Under the pieces are notes generated by a model. The model did no database searches. It saw only the letters and a program-made list of their open reading frames with translations, and was not told the DNA's origin. From positions 2,349-42,726 of the forward strand of contig PFVB01000180.1 in the NCBI GenBank assembly GCA_002790395.1: a stretch of DNA of 40,378 nt, in the 5' to 3' direction. The position numbers and the translations under genes are program-made. Positions 17,199 to 27,018 of this stretch are shown here, piece after piece. Origin of the DNA: Ignavibacteriales bacterium CG_4_9_14_3_um_filter_34_10 (GTDB taxonomy: Bacteria; Bacteroidota; Ignavibacteria; Ignavibacteriales; Melioribacteraceae). Position 1 is the first letter of the stretch. The number at the start of each line of letters is the position of its first letter.

Positions 17199-20100
17199 TT
17201 ATTCGGCTTCATCGTAATTTAAAATCGGTTTCAGCCACTTTTCGGTTTCTTTCAGGCTGAATCCTTTCCTCTTTTGGTAACTTAAAACCTGATCTTTGTT
17301 GATTTTTCCGGTGTTGAAGTAAATTGAATTTTTATTAGCAAAATATAACCCGCAAACTGATGCAGCAGGAATCATTGCCAGATTTTCTGAAAGTTTTATT
17401 CCCGTATTTTTTTCAACCGATAACAATTTCCAGATTGTAAGTTTTTCTGTGTGATCGGGCTGTGATGGGTAACCTGGTGCAGGTCTGATACCATTATATT
17501 TCTCCCTGATTATATCTTCGTTTGATAAATTTTCATCAGCAGTATAACCCCAATATTCCTTTCGCACTTTCTCATGAAGATATTCTGCTAATGCTTCAGC
17601 AAATCTGTCGGCTAAGGCTTTAATCATTATCGAGTTATAATCATCATGCATTGATTCAAATTTCTTTGCGGTTTCCTCAGCACCAAAACCCGCCGAAACA
17701 GCGAATGCACCAATATAATCTTTAATTCCGCTTTCCTTTGGTGCGATAAAATCTGAGAGTGCAATATTGAAATTTCCATCGGCTTTTTTGTATTGCTGAC
17801 GTATTGTATGGAAGACAGATAAAATGCCTTTTCTGCTTTCATCAGTGTAAACTTCAATATCATCGTCATTAATAGTATTTGCTGGAAATATTCCAAATAC
17901 TGCTGAAGCTGAAAAATATCTTTTCAAAATTATCTCATCAATTAATTTATTGGCATCATCAAAAAGTTTTTTTGCTTCATTTCCTGATTTTGGGTCATCA
18001 AATATTGCAGGATATTTTCCCTTCATTTCCCATGCAATAAAGAACGGTGACCAGTCAATATATTTTCGTAAATCGACGAGAGAAATTTCAGAAAGAGATT
18101 TTACTCCCAAAAAATTCGGAGTAAATATTTCTTCATTCTTCCAGTCAATTTTTAATTTGTTCTTTCTTGCATCATCAAGTGATAAATAATTTTTTTCTTC
18201 CTGCTTTCTTTTGTGATTTTCTCTTATCCTTTCATACTCAGTTTTAATATTTTCAACAAAAGGAGGTTTGAGTTCGTCATTCAATAAACTGCTTGCAACC
18301 GTTACACTTTTTGAAGCATCAAGAACATGAATTACAGGCGACTGATAATTCGGTGCTATTTTGACAGCAGTATGAACTTTTGAAGTAGTGGCTCCACCAA
18401 TCAACAGAGGAATATTGAAACCCAGTCTTTTCATCTCAGAAGCAACGTTTACCATCTCATCAAGTGAAGGTGTTATTAATCCGCTCAGTCCGATAATATC
18501 AACGTTCTGCTCAATTGCAGTGCGAAGAATTTTATCTGCCGGCACCATTACCCCAAGATCAATGATATCATAATTGTTGCAGCCAAGCACAACTCCGACA
18601 ATGTTTTTTCCGATATCATGAACGTCGCCTTTTACAGTAGCAAGCAAAATTTTCCCTTTTGCTTTTGTTAATGCTGTTTTTTCAGCTTCAATATATGGAA
18701 TGAGATAAGCGACAGATTTTTTCATCACTCTTGCACTTTTTACTACCTGAGGCAGAAACATTTTTCCTGAGCCAAACAAATCTCCGACCACACTCATTCC
18801 GTCCATCAAAGGTTCTTCAATTATTTCAAGTGCAGTGCGGTATTTACTGCGTGCTTCTTCTGTGTCTTCTTCGATATAATCAACAATTCCTTTTATCAGC
18901 GCATGTTTCAGTCTTTCTTCAACAGGAAAATTTCTCCATTCTTCAATTTCCTTTTCTTTTATGTCACTTGATTTATAACTTTCTGCAATTTCAATCAACC
19001 TTTCTGTTGCATCATTTCTTCTGTTTAAAATCACATCTTCCACACGTTCTAAAAGTTCGGGTTGAATTTCTTCATAAACATCCAATTGCCCTGCATTTAC
19101 AATTCCCATATCCATACCCGCTTCAATTGCATGAAATAAAAAAGCAGAATGCATTGCTTCGCGGACTTTATCATTCCCACGAAATGAAAACGAAAGATTG
19201 CTGACACCACCGGAAACTTTTGCATAAGGAAGATTTTTCTTTATCCACCTTGATGCTTCGATATAATCAAGTGCATAATTATTATGTTCTTCAATGCCGG
19301 TAGCAATAGCAAAAATATTTGGGTCAAAAATTATATCTTCGGGAGGAAATCCGATTTCTTCTGTCAGAATTTTATATGCCCGGGAACAGATGTTTTTCTT
19401 TTTCTCAAGTGTGTCTGCCTGACCATTCTCATCAAATGCCATAACAATAACCGCAGCACCATAACTTCTAACCAACTTTGCATGATGACGGAAAACATCT
19501 TCGCCTTCTTTCATGCTGATTGAATTTACTATTCCTTTCCCCTGAAGACACTTTAACCCTGCTTCAATAACTTCCCACTTTGATGAATCAAGCATTATTG
19601 GAAGTTTTGCGATTTCAGGTTCGGAGGCAAGCAGATTCAAAAATTTTGTCATCACGGTTTTTGAATCAATCATTGCCTCATCCATATTTACATCAAGAAT
19701 TTGTGCTCCACCTTCAACTTGATCTTTAGCTACAGACAATGCTTCATCGAATTGTCCTGATTTTATTAAGCGGGCAAATTTCTTGCTCCCGGTAACATTT
19801 GTTCTTTCACCAATGTTAACAAAATTAGTTTCAGCCCGAATTATCAGTGCTTCCAGCCCGCTCAGGCAAAGATATTTTTCTTCTTTCGGAATCTTACGCG
19901 GCTTAAATTTTTTTGACAATTCAGCAAACATTTTAATGTGTTCTGGTGTTGTTCCGCAGCAGCCGCCGACAATATTTACAAATCCATCTTTAGCAAATTC
20001 CTGAAGGATATCGAACATAGATTTTGGAGTTTCATCATAACCACCGAATTCATTAGGCAATCCTGCATTTGGATAAATACTTACAAACACATCTGCAATT

Positions 20101-20915
20101 TTTGATAAGCTTTGCAGGAATGGTCTCATTTCTTTCGGACCAAGCGAACAGTTTAATCCAACACTTAATAAATTTTTCGTGTGTTTAATTGAATACCAAA
20201 ATGCTTCAAGTGTCTGACCTGAAAGAGTTCTGCCGCTCAAATCAACAATTGTTCCTGAAATCATAACCGGTACTTCAGTTTGCATTTCGCTCAATAATTT
20301 ATCTATTGCAAAGATTGCAGCCTTTGCATTCAGTGTGTCAAAAATTGTTTCGATAAGAAACAAATCGGCACCGCCATCAAGCAAACCTTTTGCCTGTTCG
20401 TAATATGCTGCGACCATTTCGTCAAAAATTACAGCACGAAATCCAGGATCATTAACATCCGGAGAAAGTGATAAAGTTTTGTTTGTCGGTCCTAATGCCC
20501 CGGCTACAAATCTTGGTTTGTTTGGATTCAAAGCTGAATACTTGTCTGTACATTCTTTTGCAATTTTTGCTGAAGTAAAATTCAATTCATAAACTAAACT
20601 TTGTAGCTCATAATCGGCTTGCGAAATCGATGTTCCGTTGAATGTATTTGTTTCAATAATATCAGAGCCAGCTTCAAGATATGCTTCATGAATGCTTTTG
20701 ATAATTTGCGGCTGTGTAATCGATAATAAATCATTATTTCCTTTAAGGTCTTTTGTGTGGTTTTTAAATCTTTCGCCGCGGTAATCCGATTCTTGAAGTT
20801 TGTGTCTCTGAATCATTGTTCCCATTGCACCGTCAAGAATCAGTATTCTTTCTTTCAGTAAATTTTTTATTAATTCAGTTTTCATATTTTCTTTCATTGT
20901 GAATAAAATCAGCAT
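17199..20915 (-). CDS. metH: Cobalamin-dependent methionine synthase MetH
   Basis: The protein is full-length, about 1230 residues. The homocysteine domain begins ILDGAMGTM and carries zinc ligands GLNCS and [10 protein letters not shown]. The folate domain shows [15 protein letters not shown] and [13 protein letters not shown]. The cap domain follows, then the B12 domain with [18 protein letters not shown], whose His coordinates cobalt. The reactivation domain has VYTDESRKG and [12 protein letters not shown], the AdoMet-binding signature. It transfers the methyl group from methyltetrahydrofolate to homocysteine in the cytosol and needs imported or made cobalamin. Three in-frame ATGs compete for the start (20913-20915, 20895-20897, 20883-20885); the last, giving MKTELIKN, fits the family best. 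No riboswitch fits in the 63-base divergent gap. Confidence 0.97.
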   Translation of the reverse strand: MLILFTMKENMKTELIKNLLKERILILDGAMGTMIQRHKLQESDYRGERFKNHTKDLKGNNDLLSITQPQIIKSIHEAYLEAGSDIIETNTFNGTSISQADYELQSLVYELNFTSAKIAKECTDKYSALNPNKPRFVAGALGPTNKTLSLSPDVNDPGFRAVIFDEMVAAYYEQAKGLLDGGADLFLIETIFDTLNAKAAIFAIDKLLSEMQTEVPVMISGTIVDLSGRTLSGQTLEAFWYSIKHTKNLLSVGLNCSLGPKEMRPFLQSLSKIADVFVSIYPNAGLPNEFGGYDETPKSMFDILQEFAKDGFVNIVGGCCGTTPEHIKMFAELSKKFKPRKIPKEEKYLCLSGLEALIIRAETNFVNIGERTNVTGSKKFARLIKSGQFDEALSVAKDQVEGGAQILDVNMDEAMIDSKTVMTKFLNLLASEPEIAKLPIMLDSSKWEVIEAGLKCLQGKGIVNSISMKEGEDVFRHHAKLVRSYGAAVIVMAFDENGQADTLEKKKNICSRAYKILTEEIGFPPEDIIFDPNIFAIATGIEEHNNYALDYIEASRWIKKNLPYAKVSGGVSNLSFSFRGNDKVREAMHSAFLFHAIEAGMDMGIVNAGQLDVYEEIQPELLERVEDVILNRRNDATERLIEIAESYKSSDIKEKEIEEWRNFPVEERLKHALIKGIVDYIEEDTEEARSKYRTALEIIEEPLMDGMSVVGDLFGSGKMFLPQVVKSARVMKKSVAYLIPYIEAEKTALTKAKGKILLATVKGDVHDIGKNIVGVVLGCNNYDIIDLGVMVPADKILRTAIEQNVDIIGLSGLITPSLDEMVNVASEMKRLGFNIPLLIGGATTSKVHTAVKIAPNYQSPVIHVLDASKSVTVASSLLNDELKPPFVENIKTEYERIRENHKRKQEEKNYLSLDDARKNKLKIDWKNEEIFTPNFLGVKSLSEISLVDLRKYIDWSPFFIAWEMKGKYPAIFDDPKSGNEAKKLFDDANKLIDEIILKRYFSASAVFGIFPANTINDDDIEVYTDESRKGILSVFHTIRQQYKKADGNFNIALSDFIAPKESGIKDYIGAFAVSAGFGAEETAKKFESMHDDYNSIMIKALADRFAEALAEYLHEKVRKEYWGYTADENLSNEDIIREKYNGIRPAPGYPSQPDHTEKLTIWKLLSVEKNTGIKLSENLAMIPAASVCGLYFANKNSIYFNTGKINKDQVLSYQKRKGFSLKETEKWLKPILNYDEAE

Positions 20916-20978
20916 TGAAGCTCTTTGCGAATATAGTTAAATTAGCATTGAGATAAAATTTATAGAAGGAGAAGCAGA

Positions 20979-21959
20979 ATGATAGTAGTAACTGGTGGAG
21001 CTGGTTTTATTGGTAGTGCAATTGTATGGAAATTAAATCAACTTGGCGAAAAAGAAATTATTATTGTCGATGAACTCGGACAGGATGACAAGTGGAAAAA
21101 TTTAACCGGATTGAATTTCATTGATTTCTATCATAAAGATGATTTTATAAGTATGGTTATGGATGGAAATCTTCCTTTTGAAGTTGAAACTTTAATTCAC
21201 ATGGGGGCCTGTTCTTCAACCACCGAAAAAGATGCGGATTATTTGTTTGATAATAATTTCCGGTATTCACAGGAACTAGCGAAATTCAGTTTGACTCACC
21301 GTGCAAAGTTTATTTATGCGTCTTCAGCAGCAACTTATGGTGACGGTTCTGACGGATATTCTGATAATGAAAAACTTTTATTTAATCTTCGCCCGCTGAA
21401 TATGTATGGTTATTCGAAACAGCTTTTTGATGCTTGGTTATATAAAACCGGGGTAATCGATGAAGTGGTTGGATTAAAATTTTTTAATGTTTATGGACCA
21501 AATGAATATCACAAAGGCGATATGAGAAGCGTAATTCACAAGTCATTCGGACAGATAAAAGAAACGGGGAAAGTCAAACTGTTCAAATCATACAATCCGC
21601 AATATGCCGATGGCGAGCAGCTCCGCGATTTTATCTATGTAAAAGATGTTGTTGATATAATCTCTTTCTTCATTGAGCAAAAGGATAAATTCGGGATTTA
21701 TAATGTTGGTACGGGAGACGCACGTTCGTGGAATGATTTGGTTAAATCTGTTTTCAATTCAATGGGAAAGCCTGCAAATATTGAGTATATCGAAATGCCT
21801 GATTATCTGAAATCAAAATATCAGTACTTCACACAAGCAGAAATGAAAAAACTAAGAGAAGCCGGCTACACAAAAGAATTTTATTCGCTTGAATCGGGAG
21901 TTGAAGATTATGTAAAAAACTATTTGATTCCAGGAAAATATCTTGATAGTAAAATCTGA
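20979..21959 (+). CDS. rfaD: ADP-L-glycero-D-manno-heptose 6-epimerase
   Basis: The 326-residue extended SDR epimerase has Rossmann motif TGGAGFIGS at residues 5-13, the 'DELGQDDKW.NL.GL.F.D' stretch specific to RfaD/HldD, and the catalytic YxxxK as Tyr143 and Lys147 (YGYSK). FNVYGPNEYHKGDMRSV and DGEQLRDFIYVKDVV are also diagnostic. It converts ADP-D-glycero- to ADP-L-glycero-manno-heptose for the LPS inner core, implying an outer membrane with heptose. AAGGAGAA precedes the ATG. It is divergent from metH, with the Nudix gene 7 bases downstream. Confidence 0.96.
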   Translation: MIVVTGGAGFIGSAIVWKLNQLGEKEIIIVDELGQDDKWKNLTGLNFIDFYHKDDFISMVMDGNLPFEVETLIHMGACSSTTEKDADYLFDNNFRYSQELAKFSLTHRAKFIYASSAATYGDGSDGYSDNEKLLFNLRPLNMYGYSKQLFDAWLYKTGVIDEVVGLKFFNVYGPNEYHKGDMRSVIHKSFGQIKETGKVKLFKSYNPQYADGEQLRDFIYVKDVVDIISFFIEQKDKFGIYNVGTGDARSWNDLVKSVFNSMGKPANIEYIEMPDYLKSKYQYFTQAEMKKLREAGYTKEFYSLESGVEDYVKNYLIPGKYLDSKI

Positions 21960-21966
21960 GGATTTG

Positions 21967-22425
21967 ATGAAACTTGCCACCCTATGTTATGTGATGAAAG
22001 ACAATAAAACGTTGATGATTTACCGGAACAAGAAAAAGAATGATTACCATGAAGGGAAATGGAATGGGCTCGGAGGAAAGTTTGAAGCAGGTGAATCGCC
22101 CGAAGAATGTGCTGTGCGGGAATTAAAAGAAGAATCCGGTTTAATAGCTGTAAATCCGGAAATGAAAGGGTTCATTACTTTTCCAATGTTTGATGAAATT
22201 GATGATTGGTATGTTTTTGTGTTTGTGATGAAAAATTTTACTGGGGAATTAATTGATTCAAACGAAGGCAAATTGGAATGGATTCCAAATAAAAAATTGC
22301 CCGAACTGAATCTTTGGGAAGGTGATAAAATTTTTCTCCCGTGGCTTTTTCAGGATAAATTTTTCTCTGCTAAATTCAACTATCAGCAAGGAAGATTTAT
22401 TGATTACTCGGTACAATTTTATTGA
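21967..22425 (+). CDS. MutT/MTH1-like Nudix hydrolase
   Basis: I start at ATG 21967 (MKLATLCYV), with GAGG just upstream overlapping the rfaD stop; the frame runs back to a TTG at 21943 but that would overlap rfaD. The 152-residue protein has a complete Nudix box, G-GKFEAG-E-SPEECAV-RELKEESGL. The lead-in NDYHEGKWNGLGGKFE is typical of the 8-oxo-dGTP/2-hydroxy-dATP (MTH1-like) branch. The expected role is clearing oxidised nucleotides from the pool; the exact substrate is inferred. It is cotranscribed with rfaD and ends 14 bases from the convergent hydrolase. Confidence 0.9.
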   Translation: MKLATLCYVMKDNKTLMIYRNKKKNDYHEGKWNGLGGKFEAGESPEECAVRELKEESGLIAVNPEMKGFITFPMFDEIDDWYVFVFVMKNFTGELIDSNEGKLEWIPNKKLPELNLWEGDKIFLPWLFQDKFFSAKFNYQQGRFIDYSVQFY

Positions 22426-22439
22426 TTAATTAGTAAACC

Positions 22440-23237
22440 TTAACTTTGAATCTTCCTCTTCATGAATCCTGAAATTAAATCATTTACCATTGAAGGATTT
22501 TCCAATGGTGACATGTGTCCGGCAAAAGGTATTGATGAGAATTCCGAATTTTTAATTTTTTCTGCAAGCTTTCGCATTTGAACAGGCGGCGTCAGATTAT
22601 CAAATGCACCGCAGATAACCAATGTCGGCAATTTGATTTTCTCAAGAAAGGAGGTTGTATCTGTTCTGCTTAGCATTGCAATCAATGCTCCTTTTACACC
22701 AATTGGATTTTGCGACTTTGCTATTTCCAAAAACTCATTGTAAAGTTTGCTGTTGTTTTTAATTGTATCTTCAAAAAAAACAGTTGACAGAAATTCTTCG
22801 GCAAAATGTTCAATTCCTTTTGTGTTAATCTGATTTATCTTGAATGCGAGAATTAGTTTTCCGGTATCGTTATCAGCTTCTGATTTTGTATCACAGAGTA
22901 TTAATCCGCCGAATTTTGACTGGTTTGTTTCAACTGCACGCAAAGAAATATATCCGCCCATTGATAATCCGCAAAGAACAGGTTTATTCAGATTAAGTTC
23001 ATTTATGATTGAGAATAAATCCCAGACATAGGCTTCCATCGTGTATTGACCGTCGCCAACGTAACTGTTGCCAAGTCCTCTGACATCATAAGTGATGCAG
23101 TAATAGTCTTTCTGCAAAAATTTAATCTGATTTTTCCACATTGTATTATCAAGCGGAAAACCGTGTACAAAAATTATCGGTGTGTTTTTTTTGTTGCCAT
23201 ATGTATAAACAGCTAATCCATTGATTTGCTTTTGCAT
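22440..23237 (-). CDS. Alpha/beta hydrolase
   Basis: The 265-residue protein has the oxyanion segment VHGFPLDNTMW, a nucleophile elbow GLSMGG (Ser92), an acid in CGAFDNLTPP and the catalytic His in FAGHMSPLENP. The pattern resembles 3-oxoadipate enol-lactonase and related carboxylesterases. There are no catabolic neighbours, so the substrate is unknown. There is no signal peptide, so it should be cytoplasmic. AGGAAT lies before the ATG. It is a single-gene unit between a convergent Nudix gene and the divergent CHASE2 regulator. Confidence 0.88.
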   Translation of the reverse strand: MQKQINGLAVYTYGNKKNTPIIFVHGFPLDNTMWKNQIKFLQKDYYCITYDVRGLGNSYVGDGQYTMEAYVWDLFSIINELNLNKPVLCGLSMGGYISLRAVETNQSKFGGLILCDTKSEADNDTGKLILAFKINQINTKGIEHFAEEFLSTVFFEDTIKNNSKLYNEFLEIAKSQNPIGVKGALIAMLSRTDTTSFLEKIKLPTLVICGAFDNLTPPVQMRKLAEKIKNSEFSSIPFAGHMSPLENPSMVNDLISGFMKRKIQS

Positions 23238-23298
23238 TAAAAATTCCTATTATTTTAGTGAATCATAATTTTAATTTCGTAAATTAATATAAATTATT

Positions 23299-25776
23299 AT
23301 GAGTATAATTTTCATGATTGACATTGATAAAATAACAAAAGATTTCCGACTTTATAAAATTCTTGCGATTGTTTCCGCATTAATTTTGCTGCTGTTGTTT
23401 CCTTCGGTCAGAAATATTTTAAATAGTCAGACAGAAAATATTTTTCTGAAAAGTTATGGTTCAGACAAAACTGACACAAACATTGTAATAATCAGAATAG
23501 ATGAAACAACTATCAATTCACTTCAGGGCTGGCCGCTGAAACGAAGTTTTTATGCTCTTGCTTTTAATTATTTGCGAAAACTTAATGCAAAGAAAATTGG
23601 TTTGGAAGTCTTCCTTGGCAACCGGACTTCTGCAATCAGTATTTACAACAGACTTTTGGTGGATGAAATCAATCAGAACCCAAACGTTATTTTATCAGTA
23701 CTGCTGAATGATTTGAAATTCGAAAATGGAAGTTATATTTCTGATTCACTGATTGCACCGGATTTGAATACCGTAAATCTGAAAGTTAATATCGGACATA
23801 TAAATTATTTGCAGGACGATGGATTTTATATACCTGCAAGGGTTCTGGTAAAATCCAAAGGGGTCAATTCTTTCTCATCACTTATTGCTGATAAAAATGA
23901 ATTGTCGGATAATTATATAAAACTGAAGATAAATCATTCCTGGCGGGAATATCACAGTATTGAATTTGTGGATTTTCTGCAAACATTTGAACAGGACGAA
24001 AGTAAATATGAATTCATGAAAAATAAAATAATTCTTATCGGTGTAACCGATGAATTTATTGCAAAAAGTGTTGAAGGAGTTTTTGATTATAAAATTCCGG
24101 GAGTTGGTTTTCATGCCATTGCTGTTGACAATTTGCTGAATGACGAATTCCTGAATACAAATTTTAAAAATGTGTTGGCAATAATATTTCTGGTAATTCT
24201 ACTTGTTTTTACGATTCTTAATTTTGGTCGGAGAGAATTGTATTATGATATTTTCCTTTCATTCGGGCTGATATTATTGAGTTTTGTGCTTTATGTCTTT
24301 TTTGATATTTATCTGAATTATGCAATTTTTCTTTTGCCTGCATTATTCATCGTTGCAGCCTCGTTGATTCACTTTTGGATTCAGAAGAAAGAACAGCTTT
24401 CTGAAACAGTGAATGAAAATAAAATCCTGAATGAAATTATCAGAGCAAAAGAAATTGAACTGACCCGCTTTCAGGAAGAAATTTCAAAAAAGGAAATTGA
24501 GAATCAATCCGAACTGACACAGAAAATAGAAAAACTGAAATCGGAAATAGAAGCTCTGCAACAGTCACAGCAAACCAAAATTGATGAAGAAGAAAAAACG
24601 GAAATCGCCGAAGCAAAAACTTTTCAGGGGATTGTTTATAACAGCAGTTCAATTGAAAAAATTGTCGGCTTGATAAAAAAAGTTGCTCCTCAGGATGTTA
24701 CAATTTTAATTCTTGGTGAAAGTGGTACCGGAAAAGAACTTGTTGCAAATGCAATTCATAATCTTAGCAAAAGAAAACTGGAAAAATTCGTAGCTGTAAA
24801 TTGTGCCGCACTTACCGAAACACTTTTGGAGAGCGAACTTTTTGGACATGTTAGAGGTGCTTTCACAAATGCTATTAATGATAAAAAGGGAATTTTTGAA
24901 ACTGCAAATAATGGCACCGTTTTTCTAGATGAAATTGGTGAGACATCAGAAAATTTTCAGTCAAAATTGCTGCGCGTTCTTCAGTCGGGTGAAGTGCAGA
25001 AAGTCGGTTCAACGGAAACTATTTATGTGAATGTCAGAATTATTGCAGCTACGAATAAAAATCTTGAAGAACTTGTAATGCAAAAAAAATTCAGGGAGGA
25101 TTTGTATTACAGATTAAATGTTATTCCGGTTAATCTTCCTGCTTTGCGAGAAAGAAAAGAAGATATTCCTTTTCTTGCAAATTATTTTGCTGAGAAAGAA
25201 AATAAAATTCTGAAAATTTCTCAATACGTGATTGAACAGTTAATGAAATATGAATGGAAAGGAAATATCAGAGAACTTGAGTCGGTGATGAAAAGAGCTG
25301 CAATTTTTGCCCTCTCTGAATCACGTGATTTGATAAAACTGAAAGACCTGCCGGAAAATGTTTGCAATTATAAAAAACTGGATTTGGATAATCTGATTTT
25401 AAATTCTTTGCGAGAGAAAAGATTTTCTCATTCTTCAATAAATGAAACGTCCGCAGAATTGGGGAATATCAACCGTGCAATTGTTTCTGAACATTTGCGG
25501 GGAATGTTTTTCCGAAGCTTTGTTAAAAATGATTTCAATTTTTCAAAAGCTGTGGGTGAACTGGCAGAATCAGAAGATGAAATGGTATTAGCAAAACTTT
25601 CTTCGAAATGTGAAACTTATATCAGCAATATCGAAAAAGATGTGAATAAACTGAATGAAGACAATTTTGATGATGTGAAGGTAATATTTGCTTCAAAGTA
25701 CAAAAATCTTTCATCGAAGTATCATGAATATTTGGATAAAGTTATTCGGGAATTTATTTCAAAAAGGAAATTATGA
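23299..25776 (+). CDS. Membrane CHASE2 sensor fused to sigma54 AAA+ activator
   Basis: The 825-residue protein has a membrane helix at about 18-36, a periplasmic CHASE2 domain (about 45-285, with VIIRIDETTINSLQGWPLKR), three more helices (about 290-362) and a cytoplasmic coiled coil (about 370-440). The sigma54 AAA+ domain follows: Walker A GESGTGKE (473-480), GAFTNA (520-525) where GAFTGA is usual, Walker B VFLDEIGE with Asp544-Glu545, and the arginine region FREDLYYRLNVIPVNLPALRERKED. A helix-turn-helix-like segment is near 710-736 (INETSAELGNINRAIVSEHLRG), not a clear Fis type. It should sense an envelope signal and open sigma54 promoters. Its stop lies 5 bases before tandem repeats and 85 before a -24/-12 promoter, so the adjacent genes are the likely targets. 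ATG 23314 is an alternative start. Confidence 0.93.
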   Translation: MSIIFMIDIDKITKDFRLYKILAIVSALILLLLFPSVRNILNSQTENIFLKSYGSDKTDTNIVIIRIDETTINSLQGWPLKRSFYALAFNYLRKLNAKKIGLEVFLGNRTSAISIYNRLLVDEINQNPNVILSVLLNDLKFENGSYISDSLIAPDLNTVNLKVNIGHINYLQDDGFYIPARVLVKSKGVNSFSSLIADKNELSDNYIKLKINHSWREYHSIEFVDFLQTFEQDESKYEFMKNKIILIGVTDEFIAKSVEGVFDYKIPGVGFHAIAVDNLLNDEFLNTNFKNVLAIIFLVILLVFTILNFGRRELYYDIFLSFGLILLSFVLYVFFDIYLNYAIFLLPALFIVAASLIHFWIQKKEQLSETVNENKILNEIIRAKEIELTRFQEEISKKEIENQSELTQKIEKLKSEIEALQQSQQTKIDEEEKTEIAEAKTFQGIVYNSSSIEKIVGLIKKVAPQDVTILILGESGTGKELVANAIHNLSKRKLEKFVAVNCAALTETLLESELFGHVRGAFTNAINDKKGIFETANNGTVFLDEIGETSENFQSKLLRVLQSGEVQKVGSTETIYVNVRIIAATNKNLEELVMQKKFREDLYYRLNVIPVNLPALRERKEDIPFLANYFAEKENKILKISQYVIEQLMKYEWKGNIRELESVMKRAAIFALSESRDLIKLKDLPENVCNYKKLDLDNLILNSLREKRFSHSSINETSAELGNINRAIVSEHLRGMFFRSFVKNDFNFSKAVGELAESEDEMVLAKLSSKCETYISNIEKDVNKLNEDNFDDVKVIFASKYKNLSSKYHEYLDKVIREFISKRKL

Positions 25777-25780
25777 CTCA

Positions 25781-25813
25781 TCAGGCATTTGACCTGCAAT
25801 TTCAGGCATTTGA
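25781..25813 (+). promoter_or_regulatory. Tandem 12-bp direct repeats, candidate activator binding sites
   Basis: TCAGGCATTTGA occurs perfectly at 25781-25792 and again at 25802-25813. The spacing is 21 bases start to start, two helical turns, so both copies face the same side. They lie about 80 and 100 bases before the predicted start site of the sigma54 promoter at 25861-25876, the normal place for enhancer sites of such activators. I found no other copy in the window. Confidence 0.7.
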
Positions 25814-25860
25814 TTTTGATGAATTGTTTGTTAATTGAAGAAAAACAAAGATTTTATGTG

Positions 25861-25876
25861 CGGCACGGGGTTTGTT
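25861..25876 (+). promoter_or_regulatory. Sigma54 (-24/-12) promoter
   Basis: CGGCAC-GGGGT-TTGTT matches the consensus TGGCAC-N5-TTGCW with exact spacing; the differences are C for the first T and T for the -12 C. The start site should fall near 25887, giving a leader of about 50 bases to the ATG at 25938. It lies directly after the CHASE2 sigma54 activator gene and its tandem repeats. Confidence 0.7.
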
Positions 25877-25937
25877 TGGTAGTGAACAGAAAGGGTTGAG
25901 TTAGATTAATTAAATTAACAACAAAATGGAGGTTACA

Positions 25938-26879
25938 ATGTTATTATTCAAAAAAATATCCCAAACAGCTTTCCTGTTCGCATTCATGTTTTCATTTTTT
26001 GCTTGTCAGGAAAAAGACAATATTGTCAGTCCCGATTCAAACGGTTCAGTCTTCAAACAGTTAGTTGAAAGTGATGAAGATATTACTTCCTTCGAACCAA
26101 ATTATAATGAAGAAGATGCAATGAGTTTTCTCGGAAAACTTTCCAAGACCGTTTATCCTGTAAAAATCGGACAGAATATGAAACTTGTTAGCCGTGACTT
26201 GCAGATTGATTCAAGTCAGGAAACAGCTGTTGGAGTTCTCACAGAAACTTTTGACGGCAGACTTATAATTGCAGCTTCTTTTACAGAACCGACAAACCCA
26301 ATGTTCAGTAAGGTTGACACTGTTGTTTTCAAAAACTTTACAACCACAGTTACAAGAAAGATAAAATTTGAAAAAACAAATTCATCTGTTTCAAAAAGAA
26401 ATTGGAGAATCACATCTGTTTCTTTACCGGAAGGCGGAACAAGCAATCAAAGTGTTGAAATTACAAAAATGACTGTTACTCTTCCGAACGGAGATACAAT
26501 TGATGTTACTTCACCAAATGATTACTGGTTAGACAGATTCCCGGGAATCAGGCATCAGATTCCGGTTATAAATCGTGGTCAGGGAGTTAAATTAACCGTG
26601 GAAGTAAAAAGTCTTTTTGATGGTGAGGATTTTATAACTTTGACTTTTGGTGCAATACGTGGACAGGGACATCACAGAACCAAAGCCAGGTTTGAATTGG
26701 TTTCTTCTGAATTTGACGGAACTTATTACAATAAAGTTTACACACAGACATGGAACGAAGTAATGCAGCCTATGGGTCATAAACATGCAATTGTAAATGC
26801 TTTGCCAATGTCTTCTGTTAATGATTCTGATTCTCCGGTTGAAGAAAATTCATGGGGAATGCCGTATATTATTAAATAA
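25938..26879 (+). CDS. Lipoprotein, unknown function
   Basis: I start at ATG 25938 with GGAGG 5 bases upstream; the in-frame ATG at 25926 would overlap the ribosome site. The 313-residue product has a lipoprotein signal (MLLFKKISQTAFLFAFMFSF then FAC, Cys23). The mature part is mixed beta-rich, with two like-sounding stretches (TKMTVTLPNGDTIDVTSPND and a later GEDFITLTFGAIRGQGHH), and ends in a His/Gly/Met-containing tail (MQPMGHKHAIV). No family recognised. It is the first gene after the sigma54 promoter, so it is likely its main target; a hairpin after the gene may limit read-through to the rest of the cluster. Confidence 0.8.
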   Translation: MLLFKKISQTAFLFAFMFSFFACQEKDNIVSPDSNGSVFKQLVESDEDITSFEPNYNEEDAMSFLGKLSKTVYPVKIGQNMKLVSRDLQIDSSQETAVGVLTETFDGRLIIAASFTEPTNPMFSKVDTVVFKNFTTTVTRKIKFEKTNSSVSKRNWRITSVSLPEGGTSNQSVEITKMTVTLPNGDTIDVTSPNDYWLDRFPGIRHQIPVINRGQGVKLTVEVKSLFDGEDFITLTFGAIRGQGHHRTKARFELVSSEFDGTYYNKVYTQTWNEVMQPMGHKHAIVNALPMSSVNDSDSPVEENSWGMPYIIK

Positions 26880-26906
26880 TTAAACAAAACATTGGAATTT
26901 TGTTTC

Positions 26907-26958
26907 ACTGTCATCCTGATCCGTCTCCGTGGGTTGACGGATGTCGAAGGATGACAGT
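26907..26958. terminator. Long hairpin between the two lipoprotein genes
   Basis: Perfect outer arms ACTGTCATCC (26907-26916) and GGATGACAGT (26949-26958) and inner arms TCCGTC (26920-26925) and GACGGA (26936-26941) form a long interrupted stem, followed by ATTTTAC. It could be a partial terminator or 3' stabiliser within the cluster. The TGTCATCCTGA wording also matches the palindromic repeat family at 38034-38165. Confidence 0.55.
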
Positions 26959-27018
26959 ATTTTACTAAAATAAATTTTATATAAACTAAAAAGTTGATAA
27001 GAGTCTAAAACAAATAAA

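Noticed and set aside
18731-19204. 157-codon + strand frame
   Set aside because: It lies wholly within metH on the opposite strand; its Leu/His/Gln/Phe-rich product is the usual shadow of AT-rich coding DNA.
20916-20978. Cobalamin or SAM riboswitch upstream of metH
   Set aside because: The divergent gap to rfaD is only 63 bases, too short for either, and shows no such fold.
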